A stretch of 64,000 bases of DNA. Source: Phoenix dactylifera. Taxonomy: Eukaryota; Streptophyta; Magnoliopsida; Arecales; Arecaceae. This document shows, piece after piece, positions 24,560-37,645 of the stretch (within the stretch, counting starts at the first letter, position 1; every line of letters starts with the position of its first letter). The DNA is taken from contig NC_052394.1 in assembly GCF_009389715.1 (NCBI RefSeq), forward strand, positions 21,578,899-21,642,898, in the 5' to 3' direction. A program made the translations under genes and the position numbers. Below the pieces are notes generated by a model. That model saw nothing but the letters and a program-made list of their open reading frames with translations. It was not told the DNA's origin and ran no database searches.

Positions 24560-26781
24560 TGAAGGGTTTTAGCATGTTATAATGCGCAGCGGAAGCTAGG
24601 GATTTTAAAATTTCTTAATAAAGTCCCTATGCATGAAACCCTTTTAAGCCTAGATCACCTTAATGATTACAATCAAATGATATAAAATAAATGCAGAATT
24701 AGTAGAATACCTCAAACGCTAATCCAAAGTGTACAATCTCCACGAGGCGTCCAAGTGTCCGCCCTCCAATGGTGATCCACACGAAAACTTGATCAAGACT
24801 TTAGCTCCAAAGACTTTTGATCCTTAATGCAGAATTCTTCTAAAGAACTCTAATGGCTTGCTTTCCTTCCTTTCTATTTTCCTTTAGCCTTCTAAAATCA
24901 CTTCTAATCCTTTTGTCCTAAAGAAGACCACCTTGTCTTGGCTTAGGACACACTAGAAGCAATGCTAAAAAGAAAGAAACTAATGTAAGAAAGAAATAAG
25001 AGAGGAGTGGGGTGGAATTGGAATGATGAAACTCATGGAGTGCTAACCTATTTATAATAGGTGTAGGGATGCATCTCCAAGGGATGCATCCCATCCACAC
25101 ATCCTCTCATGAAAGGGCATCATCTAAAGGGCCATATCAAATAAGAGGAGGTGCAGATCAAGTGAGGAGGTGTATCAAATGATATGTCCTTTCATGTGGT
25201 GCCATATTTTGACCAAGTCAACATCACATGCTAATCACATGTCCATCACGCCTCACCTCTTGATCTTTCATGATGATGATCCAAGGGCTCCAATGCAAGG
25301 CGCCATTTACTTGACCCATTATGTCTTCATCCAATGGTGGGATTAAGATCCAATGGTCAATTATGGTAGCCATCCTCTAACCCAATCCAATTGGGTTAAA
25401 CCAACTCTCTATTATGTCTTCATCCAACGGTAGATCAAGATCTAACGGTCTAGATTGAATGATTTATTAAATCTAATCCAATTAGACTCAAACCAAGCCA
25501 ATTAGGTGCCAACTCTTGGCTAACCCATATTAGAATATGATCTAATCAAATTTGATCAATTAAGAATCAGATTCGAATCCAATTCGAATCAGGAGCTAAG
25601 GTTTGCAACACCTGCTAGGATGTTTATCTTGCAAACATGATCTAATCCAATTAGACCCTTGATAAGTTTTCTTGTGTGTGACCCATTGGGTTCCATACTT
25701 AGCCAGCAATAGGTGTGAGTGCGAGTTGACCCAACTTGATTAGAACTCTTCTAATCGATTTAAGTCCAAACTGCGCGAACCCGAACTTAACAATTAGAAT
25801 CCTTTCTAATTGGTGATCGAATTAACTCTTTAATTTGATCAAACCTATAAAACAAGATTGACGTCTAGCAACGTGTCATGTCTACCCGGAAAATATGGAA
25901 TTTGGTGGAAATACCAAAAATACCCTTCAGTGGCAAGTTACCATGCAATTCAATCTTTTAATCAAACTGCATCCCAAATATGTATATGAGTATGAATATA
26001 TGTCAAACTCAATTTCATATTCATATTTTTCTCAATCTTTTAATGATAATTCAAATAATGAAACATTAGAAACTCTTTCTAATTTTCATTCTGCTTTGAT
26101 CAAAGGCTTCCTGAATTATCATATGATTAGAATAAATAGGATGCTATCTTCTCTTACTAGAAGTGATTAATTCCTTGTTGACCTACTCATAATCTTCGTA
26201 CACAATTCACCATATCCAGAAGACCTCGTACATAACTTATTGTCATGAATGAGTGTAAACCAAAATATGGGTTCATGTGCACAAGATACCATGGTGATCT
26301 CAGGTCATAGGATCAGTTGCACAACTCCCACTAAGAGAATCATCTTTTGACATGTAAGTAAGACTTCATAAGATTTCTCTTTGTAGGTCAATTCAGTGAA
26401 CTCATTCCTCTAATGAGCACCCACATCTTTGTATTAGTGTCTCCACACAAATGATTGTGAGATCAATCATCCTCTGCATCGAGCATACATAAGACATGTC
26501 AGTCTTTCCAGTAATCATTGATCCCCGACTCAATGTACCAATGACTGGGAATATTTAAGATTAGGATTTTAGGATTTTAAGTCTCACTAGTATGATCTCA
26601 TCATAGTCTTAAAACTATTGCCCTAATCTAAGGAGTTTATCATAAATATAATCAACAGCATATGATAAAACATAACGCCTTTTTTCATATTTAAATGTCA
26701 TGTACATGATTTGGACAAATCAAAAGAAAAAACCTTTCGCAATACATATTGCGATTGGCTTGTAGGGCATCTACTCTTTCA
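24560..26781. mobile_element. Solo LTR of a retrotransposon, 2.2 kb
   Basis: The element starts TGAAGGGTTTTAGCATG and ends GGCATCTACTCTTTCA. It is flanked by the 5-bp direct repeat CATGG at 24555-24559 and 26782-26786. No primer-binding site, polypurine tract or polyprotein lies inside, so it is a single LTR left by recombination. The sequence GCGCAGCGGAAGC near the start and AGGGCATCTACTC near the end are word types I associate with long plant LTRs (inference). Which superfamily it belongs to cannot be decided here. Confidence 0.82.
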
Positions 26782-26786
26782 CATGG

Positions 26787-29227
26787 CCCTTCTTGCTATC
26801 AGGGATGAAGGTTAAGGTTTTCTTTTAAAAAATGGATCTTTTCTAAATTTTAAATAATAAAATTTTAAATTATGATATTACGCTAATGTTAGCATTCTGA
26901 GAACCGGGGGTTGAATCGGTTGAACTAAGAATCTACCAGTAAAACGGTTGAACATCCTGTCCGATTTTTAAAATACTATGTATTGGATGACATTCAAAGT
27001 CATCGATCTGGATCGATCTATTGTATTGACCAAATCTCAGTTTTTTTTTTCCAATTCGATCGTGGGTTTATTACGGTTCAACCTGATGTCTTTCCCTTTT
27101 GCAAACATCCAGCGATCTGTTTGGCTCCTCCCAACATCTAATCGAGTGCACTAGAACAAAAAAATAAAAAATAAAAAAATATAGAAAAAGTGGAGGAGAA
27201 GCCGAATCTTTTTGATAGGGTCGTGGAAGAAAAAGAAGAAGAAGAAGAAGAAAAATCAAAGTAGAAGAAAAAATCAACTAAAAAAAAAACAAGAAATTAA
27301 TCAGTTGTTTAAACAAAAGGTTTTTGGGTAGTTCCCTTCAAACCATCTGGGTCTGTATAAGCTGGTATTGAACACATGCCAATATAATATAAAATACATA
27401 AAATCTCAACTTTGTTGCCTCTAACTTATTTAAATTGATAGAATCTGAGAGAACAGCAGATAGTTTTATAAGTCTTTCAATAATTTTTTAGTTAATATCA
27501 ATCGAGATATCAAAAAGTCTGGATTCCTTTCAAATTTCCTGCAACTGATATTAGCCAATCACTCACTGTAGTAACTGATGCGCCAATGTTTGAAAATCTT
27601 GTTCCCAACTTTGAAGGTTAGTAAATTTTGGAAAGTGAAATTTTCTAAGATCTTGATCTATTGCAAAAATAGTATATTGGAGCTAAGATATTGAAATCTT
27701 ATCAAACTGTACAATTATATCTAAAAAACACGCAGGTCTTGTAATCTTCTGACTTGAATCTATACTTCTTGTGCTCGTGTCTTCATTTCAGTTCCAACTC
27801 AAGCAGAAACTAAGTCTGGGTTGGATTTACGTATAGGTTAGGATCAGATTTAGATCCTAGTTGTGTTAGGTTCATAAAGTCATAGACCTGAATGTAATAT
27901 ATAATCAGGTTAAAATCAAGTCCAAGTTTGATGAACTTCTAGTAGAGAACTAAGTATAGAAATTTTTATGGGTCTATCTTTGAACCCACATCAAGTTTTG
28001 GTTGGAAATAGGTCTAAGCAAGGTACATCATTTCGATACTAGGCCTATACCAGTGCTACCTTATCGCTATATTGATACGCACGGTAAGAAAGCTAATTCC
28101 GTGTACCGAGCATCGATACGCCCTCTGTTTCATGTAGTATGATACACTCTATACTACCTAGTTCGGTATGGCATATGGACGTACCATGGCTCTAAAGGCT
28201 AAAATAACAATCCTCGAGATAATGGGGCTCAAAAAATTTTACCGGAAAACCATAACAGAGAGTTGGTCATCTATGGTCCAACCACAATCTAACCCGCAGC
28301 TCCTAATTGACCAGCTCCACATCAAACCATTGAAATCTGAACACCAAACTTAATTGAAAATATTAGAAATATAAGGATGAGAGAGAACATCAGTTTAAAA
28401 TATCCAGTATCAATTTTTAGTTTTAAGAAAAAGTCCTCTAGCTTAAGAAGTCAACAACCGAGAGCGTATAGAAGTCTGCAATTAAATAAAGTTCTGAGTG
28501 CGTCTAGATAAAATAGTAACAAGAACTTAGTGCCATAGCATGCATCACCCATGCCAGAGAAGTTTATATTACTTTCAGCTTTCCATCTTCCTCTCCGTAG
28601 GACTTTGATGGCTGAGCATATAATTAATGCATATGAACAGAAATATAAAAAACAGAAAACAACTCGAAAACACCTACTGATCATACTGCTTACATCTAAA
28701 CAAAGCTATCCTTTAATTCATAAGTCTGTGGGTTTCAGTAAAAGCAAAATAGTTAGATGCAACGAGCTCAGCCAAGATTCTCAAACAGATGGTGTAAAAT
28801 ATAGGGTTGTCAGACTTGGGAAAAAGTCAGAGATCAAACCGACGAGATCTTTAAAAAAGTATGCCATCCCAGACCTACAAACGTACAAGACAAGGTACAA
28901 CGAAAGGATCCCTGCATGGAAAAGGTCGTTCTGATAAAATGGCGCCGTCATATAAACGGCTTACATCGAGAATGCATCACTGGAATGGATGATATCATGC
29001 GAAAAGTCAACAAAATAATAAGAAGAAGAATTTTGGACGAAGCTGGGCAAGGTCTTTGGCCGAACAGGTCAACCATTCGAGCAAAGCATCTCATCCCTAA
29101 GTTTGCTTACACGGAACAAGTTGACCTGAAAAAGCTTCATCCAAATCACCAGGCGCTACCAAGGAACGCATATCAACGAGTATAGACTTTTCCTGCTCAT
29201 CAAAACAGAAAGTCTTGTTTGCATACC
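26787..29227. other. Intergenic sequence with a GAA run and GTACC-type remnants
   Basis: Contains a (GAA)n run at about 27225-27252 and a degenerate GTACC/GATACG-rich stretch at about 28024-28190 that resembles the MITE in the receptor-kinase intron. Open frames at 28551-28934 and 28916-29185 show no family motif. The region just before 29228 should contain the promoter of the next gene. Confidence 0.5.
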
Positions 29228-31337
29228 ATGCCGGCATCAACATTCTGGTCTGCTTCCCCTTCCAGCCTGAGTTTAAAGCTGCACCTAATCATCCATGAGA
29301 TTGGAGGTCTGCCCATGGACAAATTAGAGGATTGGAGCAAGAGCAGCTTGGTGGTGCAGATGGAATGGAGAGGGAGTGGAAGAAAATCTAGTTTCTTGCC
29401 CACAGCATTCAGAAAGAGTTGCACATCCAAACAGCCAATCCATCCCGATGGCGTTGTAAGCTGGGACGAAGGATTCGACCAAACCTGCAAGCTTAAGAGG
29501 AAGAACTCTCGGAGTTATAGAAGCTGGATCATCAACCTGGAAGTTCAAGTAAGGAAATCATCTATGAGCTTGATTGCTATAGAGATGAAATTTTTTTTTA
29601 ATGTTTTATTTTCATGGCAGATCGGAGATAACCAAATGAATCAATTTTTCTAACACTCTATATCTGGTCATCGGTCAGGAATATGATCAGGATTTAAAAG
29701 CGGAAGTTGTTGCCAAGACAAACATAGATATTGCTGAATTTGCCCCATCATACAAGGAGAAAAGAGTTGGAATTCCAATCATCTGCAACATCAGAGGCCA
29801 CACTGCTCAGGCCCTGCTGAAGGTAATATCACAAACAAAAGCTTGTAGATTCGATAACATTAGTCGATGATTTTTGTTTATCCGTTCATGCAAATTTGCT
29901 CAGGTTGAATTGCATTTTCTTGAGCTCGAAACAAAGGGCGGCAGCACTGCATTAAGACTGCCACGAGCTTTTAGTCTGCCACGCCCTTTTTCATGCGCAG
30001 GATTTCCACAAGACTATAATAACAGAATTCAACATCCAACCAGCAGTCTATCAAAGTATCTTTCTGAAGCAGAAACCTCATCAGATGATGAGCATGAATT
30101 AAATTATCGGAAGCTATCAGTGACTAATATCCTCCTTTTTGACCAATTCAATGGCAAGATTGAAGATCATAAGGATAAGAAAGATCGGTATTTCCAGGGA
30201 TCACCTGACAGGATCAAACAGCAGCCTTCCCTTGTCAGGCTCCTTTCATGGAACAAGATGAAGGTGAGTTTCAAAGCAGTAAACTACCACAGAGGAGCAC
30301 CACTCCTGAACAAGGCATGCGGAGAAGATGGCGGCGACGACATCGACAGCGAACGGCGCCGCCGATCGATCAGCCAATTCTTGGCACTTTCACTAGAAAC
30401 TGAAGTGCATCCTGAGGGGAAGCCACAGCCTTTGGGATTTGAAGATGATGGTCGGTTTGAAGTTGGAAATTGGCAGAAGAAGAGAGTGGCAAGCAGAGAT
30501 GGGCAGATGGAGCTTGTAACTGATATATTTCTTGCATCCATTGATCAGCGCAGCGAGAAAGCTGCAGGTGGAAGTGCCTGCACAGTTATTGCAGTCGTCA
30601 TCGCTGACTGGTTGCACAACAATCCAAAAACTCTGCCGTTGCGATGCCAATTTGACGAGCTGGTACGTGAAGGATCCTTGGAATGGAGAAAACTCTGTGC
30701 GGATGAGAACCACAAGGGGAGATTCTCCGACCATCACTTCGACCTCGATACTGTATTAGCAGCAAAAATACGGCCACTGTCAGAAGTCAAGAAGCTGTCC
30801 TATGTAGGATTTTTCAGCCTCGACGACATGCCCGACAGTCTTCAATTCCTGCAAGGGGCCGTGTCCTTTGACACCGTATGGAAGGAGCTCGTCCGCGGCG
30901 ATGCATCTAGAGAGGGAATATACGTTGCAAGTTGGAATGACCATTTCTTTGTTCTCAAAATAGAAGACAATGCCATTTATTTGATCGACACCTTCGGCGA
31001 AAGGCTGTTCGAAGGCTGCAAACAAGCATACATTTTGAAGTTCAGCAAAGAGAGCGTGGTTTACCGACGGCATGCAGATTCAGAATCCCAAACTAGAGAC
31101 TCTGATGAGCGCACTGAAAGCATTCCACATAGTGAAGGAATGGATGAGGATGGTAATTCATCTAAAGAGGTGGTCTGCGAAGGAACGGCATCCTGTAAAC
31201 AATACATCAAGGAATTCCTCGCAGCTCTTCCACTGAGAGAACTTCAAAATGAAATTAAGAGGGGGGTGGTGGAAGAAGCCATTTTGCATCGGCAGCTGCA
31301 GATAGAGTTCCACTACACAGCTCCTTGTTATACGTGA
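29228..31337 (+). CDS. NT-C2 (EEIG1/EHBP1-type) domain protein, 3 exons
   Basis: Exons 29228-29548, 29679-29822 and 29904-31337; 1899 nt, 632 aa. The first ~155 residues form an N-terminal C2-like domain (KLHLIIHEIGGLP, VVQMEWRG, SWDEGFDQTCKL, WIINLEVQEYDQ, GIPIICNIRGHTAQALLKVELHFLEL) of the kind that binds membranes or membrane partners. A low-complexity acidic linker follows. The C-terminal half (about 290-632) contains LSLETEVHPEG, GGSACTVIAVVIADWL, LVREGSLEWRKLC, HFDLDTVLAAKIRPL, SWNDHFFVLKIEDN and YLIDTFGERL, as in Arabidopsis At5g04860/At3g11760-type proteins of unknown function. The start is uncertain: ATG 29228 lies only ~17 residues before the domain, with an in-frame stop at 29183, and the AAAACAG before 29208 could be an acceptor for an earlier exon. 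Confidence 0.83.
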
Positions 31338-34300
31338 ACTTAGACCATAGAAAACGGATATAATATGAATTTGTTATGTTTTGATGGGCAAACAATACGC
31401 TGATTGTGTAATTGCACTGCATGCATACGATGTTAACTTTTACAGTCAAATTCCAACAAAATCAATAAAATGCTGTAATGTTAAAGAAAATATTGATAAC
31501 AAAGAGAATATGGGAAAATTTGATCGAGCAGTTTCGGTTATTCGATTTCTTCTGATGTGCCCAGCAAAATTCATCCGCACCATGTCAAAAGTGAATTGCG
31601 TAAGTTTATAAAATAAAATGTCGATGGTGGCGTTTAGAGTTTGGGCCGCTCAGAAAATTCAAGTTATTTTCATACTGAAGTAGAATAATTCTCTTGAAAA
31701 AACACATTCATAGATTAAGTGACACCATTTCCTCCTCAGAGAGGACTAGAGGAGGGGCAGGGTGGGGGGATGATACCTACTTATTTCCCTTGCCTAATGG
31801 ATTGGCAGCTTATCTGGCTAGATCTTTCACATTAGGGAGTGAAGATCCAAATGAAGCCCTAAACTTTGGATCCTCTGAACGAATTTTAAATTCTCCCTGT
31901 TTACGAATTATTCACCCCTCCAATCCAATCTTTCTTTTGTACCATGCAGAATAGTTCATCCTGATATGCAATGTTATCATACATTTTTTGAAGTTGCATT
32001 TACTACTTTTAGGCCTTCATCTGAAAAAAAGAAAAAACTAGAATTTCTTACATAACCCATCCTCCTTTATGAAAGCCACTCTGATTAAGTCAGCTATATC
32101 CCACTAGGATTTCTTTCAACAATCAACATTATTGTAACACTTAGAAGTGCTGATTTGAGTGGATGACTATATATTAGTATCCTTTGACCATAAATCGCCT
32201 TGAAGGAATCCCATAAATTATCACGAGATTTTGCAAACGCTTGTTTGCATTCGCTGTTTGCTTGAGCTCTTCTGAACAAAATGGTTTCATGTTCACCAAG
32301 TCTCATTGCATAACATAGTTTATAAAATCATTCTTAAGAGAATAATTTTTAGTCTATACAAGTAATTTAGATAACCTTAGTCAACTTCTATCTCATAGTA
32401 TCTATCTATATAATGTGGTTAAGGCCTAAGGTAAAGAATTAGATTAATCTTTCCTTCACCAAGAGCTGCTTCCATATGGTAATTAAAACTAATCATTATG
32501 TTTGTAAATAAAACTAATCAAGTAGTGTTAGATCGTAAGGGGAAAAAAAATGCTAGGAAAGTGATTTTGAAGAAGTTACAAACTCTAGCTTCTGGCTTTT
32601 ATGAGAATTATTCAAATACCACCCACCTTCCCTTCCTCGGTTCCTATACAAGCATTTGAACGAAACCCCCTTGTCACATCCTCTCTTCGATCTTCTAGAG
32701 TTGTCTCTATTTGATCACTCCATATTTAGCAGTCTTATCAACTAAACAATATCCTTCACGCAGTGGATTAGCTATTAGTGCCCTTTAGATTCTAAATCAA
32801 GTTACATCCTCACTCGTGTAGGGAGGAACCAAAGAGATATTGGGTTGCAGTGATGCTGCTGTACCCAGTATTCATGAATTACCCATTCGGTTGAAAATTT
32901 GATTCATCTAATCCCTAAGTCTTAGAGATACTAAACTACATGACCGTTGCTGTTTCCCTTTCCATATTAATCATAACACTCCGGCATCCGTACAAGCCTT
33001 TTGGGCTGACTCGATTATTATGATATTGCAATTTTCACAACGTGCATCCATCTTTGTTTTTCTTAGATCTTATAGATTATCCTACAATCTACAACATAAA
33101 ACATACCGAACTAACTTCAATCATTTTAGAAATTTTTCGATGAAACCATCAAGATACGCATCGATCAACGGTTACCCTCTCTCTGTCGCTCGCTTTCGCT
33201 CTCGCGCACAATATAAGTCACAAGCCAAGGCAAGCCTCCGCCTTCGCCTAGGTAGCCACCATTTGCCTGATCGATCTTGGAACCCCCAAATCATCATGGC
33301 AGAATCACTGTTTACTTGCAAAAACTGCCTTCACTAGACGACCTTTACGGCCCATGAGGGAACCATGTCGCCTGAGTTTTGGCAGCAACACCGCAAGGCC
33401 CACCGAAGAACACAGAAAAACCTCCACTTGAGGTCCGCAAACATGCACGTAACCAGAAACAAAACAGTCCCATTTAACAAAAACTCAACATAGGTAGTTC
33501 TCGAGCATCAGAGCTCACCCAACTTGAGAGAAAACTCTCGCTTTTGAGCATGAGGTTGCTTGATTAAAACTTGCTTTCTCTTACCTAGCACAGATCCTTT
33601 AATCACAATTTTATCAGATTTCGCAGATGGTCCATTTTGGCATGCGATTGCGACATCATCGCTCTCACATCCTGCAGAACTTCCTCCGGGGAAGTACAAG
33701 ATACTGCATTGAAGATCAAATACCTCTTGTGCTCGAGAAACAGTAGGTGCACATCAGGATCAGTTGTGAAGCAGTTAGATAGAGATCAATATCTCATTAA
33801 AAATATCGAAATAGTCTATACTTACTAATTATAAAAAAAACACTATGTACACTTTGCTGTGACATGTCTCATTTGTTCAGATTGAATGTCATCCCAGCCT
33901 TCACAAGAAACAAAATGGCATCTATAATACAAAACCTCTTCAGAGCCTGCCTCCAATGGAAACCAAATATACGAGCACACAACTGAAACTGACACCCTTC
34001 CACACTGCCTCTGGCGGACACTACCAGCATAAGAACTGCAAAACTTTACTCTGAACAGTGTCCCTACATGATTGCAACAATGACATCAGACTAAATATCC
34101 CTTCAGCAAATATTGAAAATACAGGAATTATTTACAACCTTCAACGGTCTAACTAAGATTCTTATTAGCCAAGCTCATTCTGGAAGTGAATAAGATTCCT
34201 ATAAGCTAGCTACCCTGCCCCATAAACATAATCATAATCATCAAACCTTTTCAAGTAGCTACCCTACTTCGAAACACATGCACACACAGTGCAAACAGTT

Positions 34301-34680
34301 AAAACACAGTTATGAATTTTTTTGACCAGCTGCCAATTATTTGGTTGTATAGAGGTTCAAAAATTTACCTACTAGTCTTGCAGCTGAACTAGAGTGCCAT
34401 TTATGTACATCTATGTTGCATGACATTCAAACCATAATTGCAAATACATTAAGCATAAAAGGATACGCTCTAACCTGAGGTCCCAAGCTTTTCATCCCTT
34501 TTTGTTGACTAGTTAGTAAGTAGAAACACAGGGGCGCACAGGGGAATTACCAAGACGCCCATGATAAGAAAATGACAAAGACCCATCTGACCTGACACTG
34601 CTTGATGCCCAAGACACACCCCTAACCCTAAACCTGATACAAACTTCACCATAGGATTCCATGGTAACTTCAAAGCAATG
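31338..34680. other. Convergent spacer downstream of the NT-C2 and CNOT4 genes
   Basis: AT-rich, with no exon I can defend strongly. A minus-strand open stretch at 33699-33508 has balanced composition and is followed by a good donor (CTAG/GTAAGAG), so a stray or captured exon there is possible but unrecognised. Confidence 0.45.
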
Positions 34681-35320
34681 GAATTGTGGGTCTATATAGC
34701 ATTTATTTAACAACAATTAGCTAAATAGCAATCCTCTAATGCAATCACTTAGAAAGCCATTCTATCAGCTAGGAGTAAATTTTATCAAAAAGCAATGCAA
34801 TATATCTTAATGCAGACAAGCAAAGTATTAGTAGGGTACAAAATTTTTTTGGCGTACCAACACTTGATACGCCATTCATACTGAATACTGGTACAGAACC
34901 GATACGTTACAGCACGCCCCGTACCACCCAATTCGGGCCGGTACGTTAAACCATGCAGCCAACAGTATTTATCATTTGAGTTAAACTAGGAAGGTAATTC
35001 TATATTTTAAATTCTGCAAAACTAAGATCTCTTTCAACTGCCCACTGACATGAATATATATAATTTGTGGGTCTATATAGCATTTTTCCAATAACAATTA
35101 ACTAAATAGCAATCCTCTAATGCAGTCACTGAGAAAGCCATTCAATCTGCTAGGAAAAATTTTTATCAAAAAGAGATGCAATATATCTTAATGCAGACAA
35201 AAAAGCTATGCCAACTACTTATGATTCGAGTTAAACTAGGGAGGTAATTCTATATTTTAAATTCTGCAAAACTAAGATCTCGTTCAACTGCCCACTGACA
35301 AGAATTATATAAAAGATATA
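34681..35320. repeat. Tandem duplication (about 250-bp unit) with a GTACC element in one copy only
   Basis: Copy 1 (about 34681-35071) and copy 2 (about 35072-35320) share GTGGGTCTATATAGCATTT, AATCCTCTAATGCA, TATATCTTAATGCAGACAA, GGTAATTCTATATTTTAAA and TTCAACTGCCCACTGACA. Copy 1 is longer by about 130 bp because of the insert at 34828-34958. Confidence 0.88.
34828..34958. mobile_element. GTACC-rich element inserted in copy 1 of the duplication
   Basis: Contains GGCGTACC, GATACGCC, GGTACAGAACCGATACG and GGCCGGTACG. It is absent from copy 2, which reads straight from the GCAGACAA block to CCAACTACTTATGATT and so serves as an empty site. Related in style to 15382-15569 but more diverged. Confidence 0.65.
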
Positions 35321-35722
35321 ATAGGAAACAACACTCAGCATGCTATTGATATGCTTAAGAACATTATGGTGGAAATCATTTCCCCAAAATGTCTTATCCA
35401 CCCATAAATTGCTGGATCATACCACCTGTCCCTATGTCCTAGTAATCATCAAGGAATGCAGCTGCATTCTTAGGGAGCCAGTGTTGCTTACTAGAACAAC
35501 TCATTTGGATATAACATATGAAATGAAACTCATACCTGTTGCCAAAGAGGCCTAAATCTCATGTACTCTTTGATGAAGCTCATTCAAGGTTTCAGTGACA
35601 GAAATGTCAATCAACAACCAGGTAAAATCATCTGCTCTGAAGAACCAACTATTTTCCATGGCTAGAGATGCACTAGGATACATGAAAGACAGGTGAAAGC
35701 TGCCCCCGGCATCAGACCAGCA

Positions 35723-37594
35723 TTACAATCCAAATGCTCTGTTATACAGATCACCTGAGCTTGGCATGTGAAACTTATGTTCCCCATTGCCAGAATAGTA
35801 GTTATTTAGCCCAAACCTCTCGTTACTCAAGAACTCAGGCATGCCCATTTCACTGCCATTTCTTACATCATTCCAACCACCCCATTGGCCATTTGAAATG
35901 TGTGCGCTTCTGGGTCGTTGGAGTGACATCTGTGCAAACGGAGACAGATTTCCATGGTTTTGGGCTAAAAGACGAGATGTAATATAAGCATCATTTAAAG
36001 GTAAGAATCTATCCCCAATATGATCTGGTATTCTTAGATTTTGATGAGAAGAGATGGGTTGCTGCATCAATAGCTGAAGCCTTGGATCACCATCAGAAGG
36101 GCTAAACTGTGAAGGGAAATCAGATTTTGAACTAAACCCTGAACTATTCAGTCCAAGCGGCATTCGCCCTTTGCCCACAGCAAGTATTGCTGGATCAATG
36201 AATTCCACGTCATCTGGATTTCCAGTTAAATGCGCTTGATACTGATTTCCAAGTGAAGGACTACCCAGCAGATGGTTATCTGATGAGGGAGGAAAAAAAA
36301 ACAAAAAGATTAAAAAAGAAAAATAGTAGTACAAAGAATCAAGGCAAAATATGTTATGGGGTACCCAGTTCATGCACATTAGAAGTCCCCTTTACCATGT
36401 GCAACAAGGGGATGAGTGCAGTGCCTGAATGCTAAGTCGCCAGGCCAGCATTGTTGGCACTTGGCACAAACCCTTCATGTGCACCAGTGGATGCCCCAAA
36501 GCAATTTCTATTAGAAAGTGAACAAACCAGAGTATGTTGAATCATAAGCTTGGTTGAATCTATCTTGTGATGAAAAGCCTGGAGGGGGAGCTCTACTTGG
36601 TGCCGAAAATCCAGGTGGTGCTGCTATTTTAGCCCTCGAAACTCCTTCAAAGGAAGAGGATAACGTGCATTAAGAGAGAATGCATAACTAAAAAAGCAAC
36701 ATATCATAAATCCGTATGCAAAGATAAGATACAACCATCAAGCAAGATAATATCCGCATATCAAATGAGTCAAGGTATCATAAAACCATCCACATATCAA
36801 AGGGGGTCAAGGTATCGTAAAAACATTAACAAGTATAAGATAGAGTTATAAAAGGGTTAGCTTCACTGTAGTATAGAAAATTCAAATCTAAGCACAAGAT
36901 GGTCCAAACAGGGCCGGCCCAAGCCTTAGGCGACCGCGGTGACCTGGGCGGTTGCCTAAGGCCCCGGCCCAATGGAAGGCCCCCACCCAAACTCGTATCT
37001 ACACTCTACAGTGAGTGAATCACAGTCGCAGAGCAACGGCTACCTCAACAAGACGTGGGAAAATCAGGGTTAGAGGGTGAGTCCGGAGTTGCCGTTCGCC
37101 CGTCCCAATCCCATCGCCCATGGTGAAAAGCTATAAGCCTACACCTCTGGCTCTACACCTCTACCTCTTCAGCTCTCCTATATCTTCCTCCTCTGCTCCT
37201 TGCCCCCTCATCGTCCTCCTCTTCTGCAGTTCTGCTTCACCATCTTCACCTTCCACTGGGGTTACAACTTACAAAAAGTACCGCCGACCGTAGCTAGTCC
37301 TCAGTCCTCACCTCATCATCCTCCTCTTCTACTTCTGTGCTTCACCGCACTATTCGCCTTCGTCGTGGGTCCACTCTATACCATAAATCCTAAAACCCTA
37401 ATCCTAATACATATTGGAAACGGAACATCTCTCTGTCGATTTAGATCTGGTCTCGTTGGAAAATGGAAAGCTGATGTGTTCTGAGTATAGCTCAGAGCCT
37501 CAGATCGTTCGAGCTTTAGCTTTCTTGATGGTTTTGTTCGGAAATATTTTTTTGCTTTGGAGAGCCCATGTGAGGCATTTTAATACTCGTTCTC

Positions 37595-37645
<51 letters not shown>

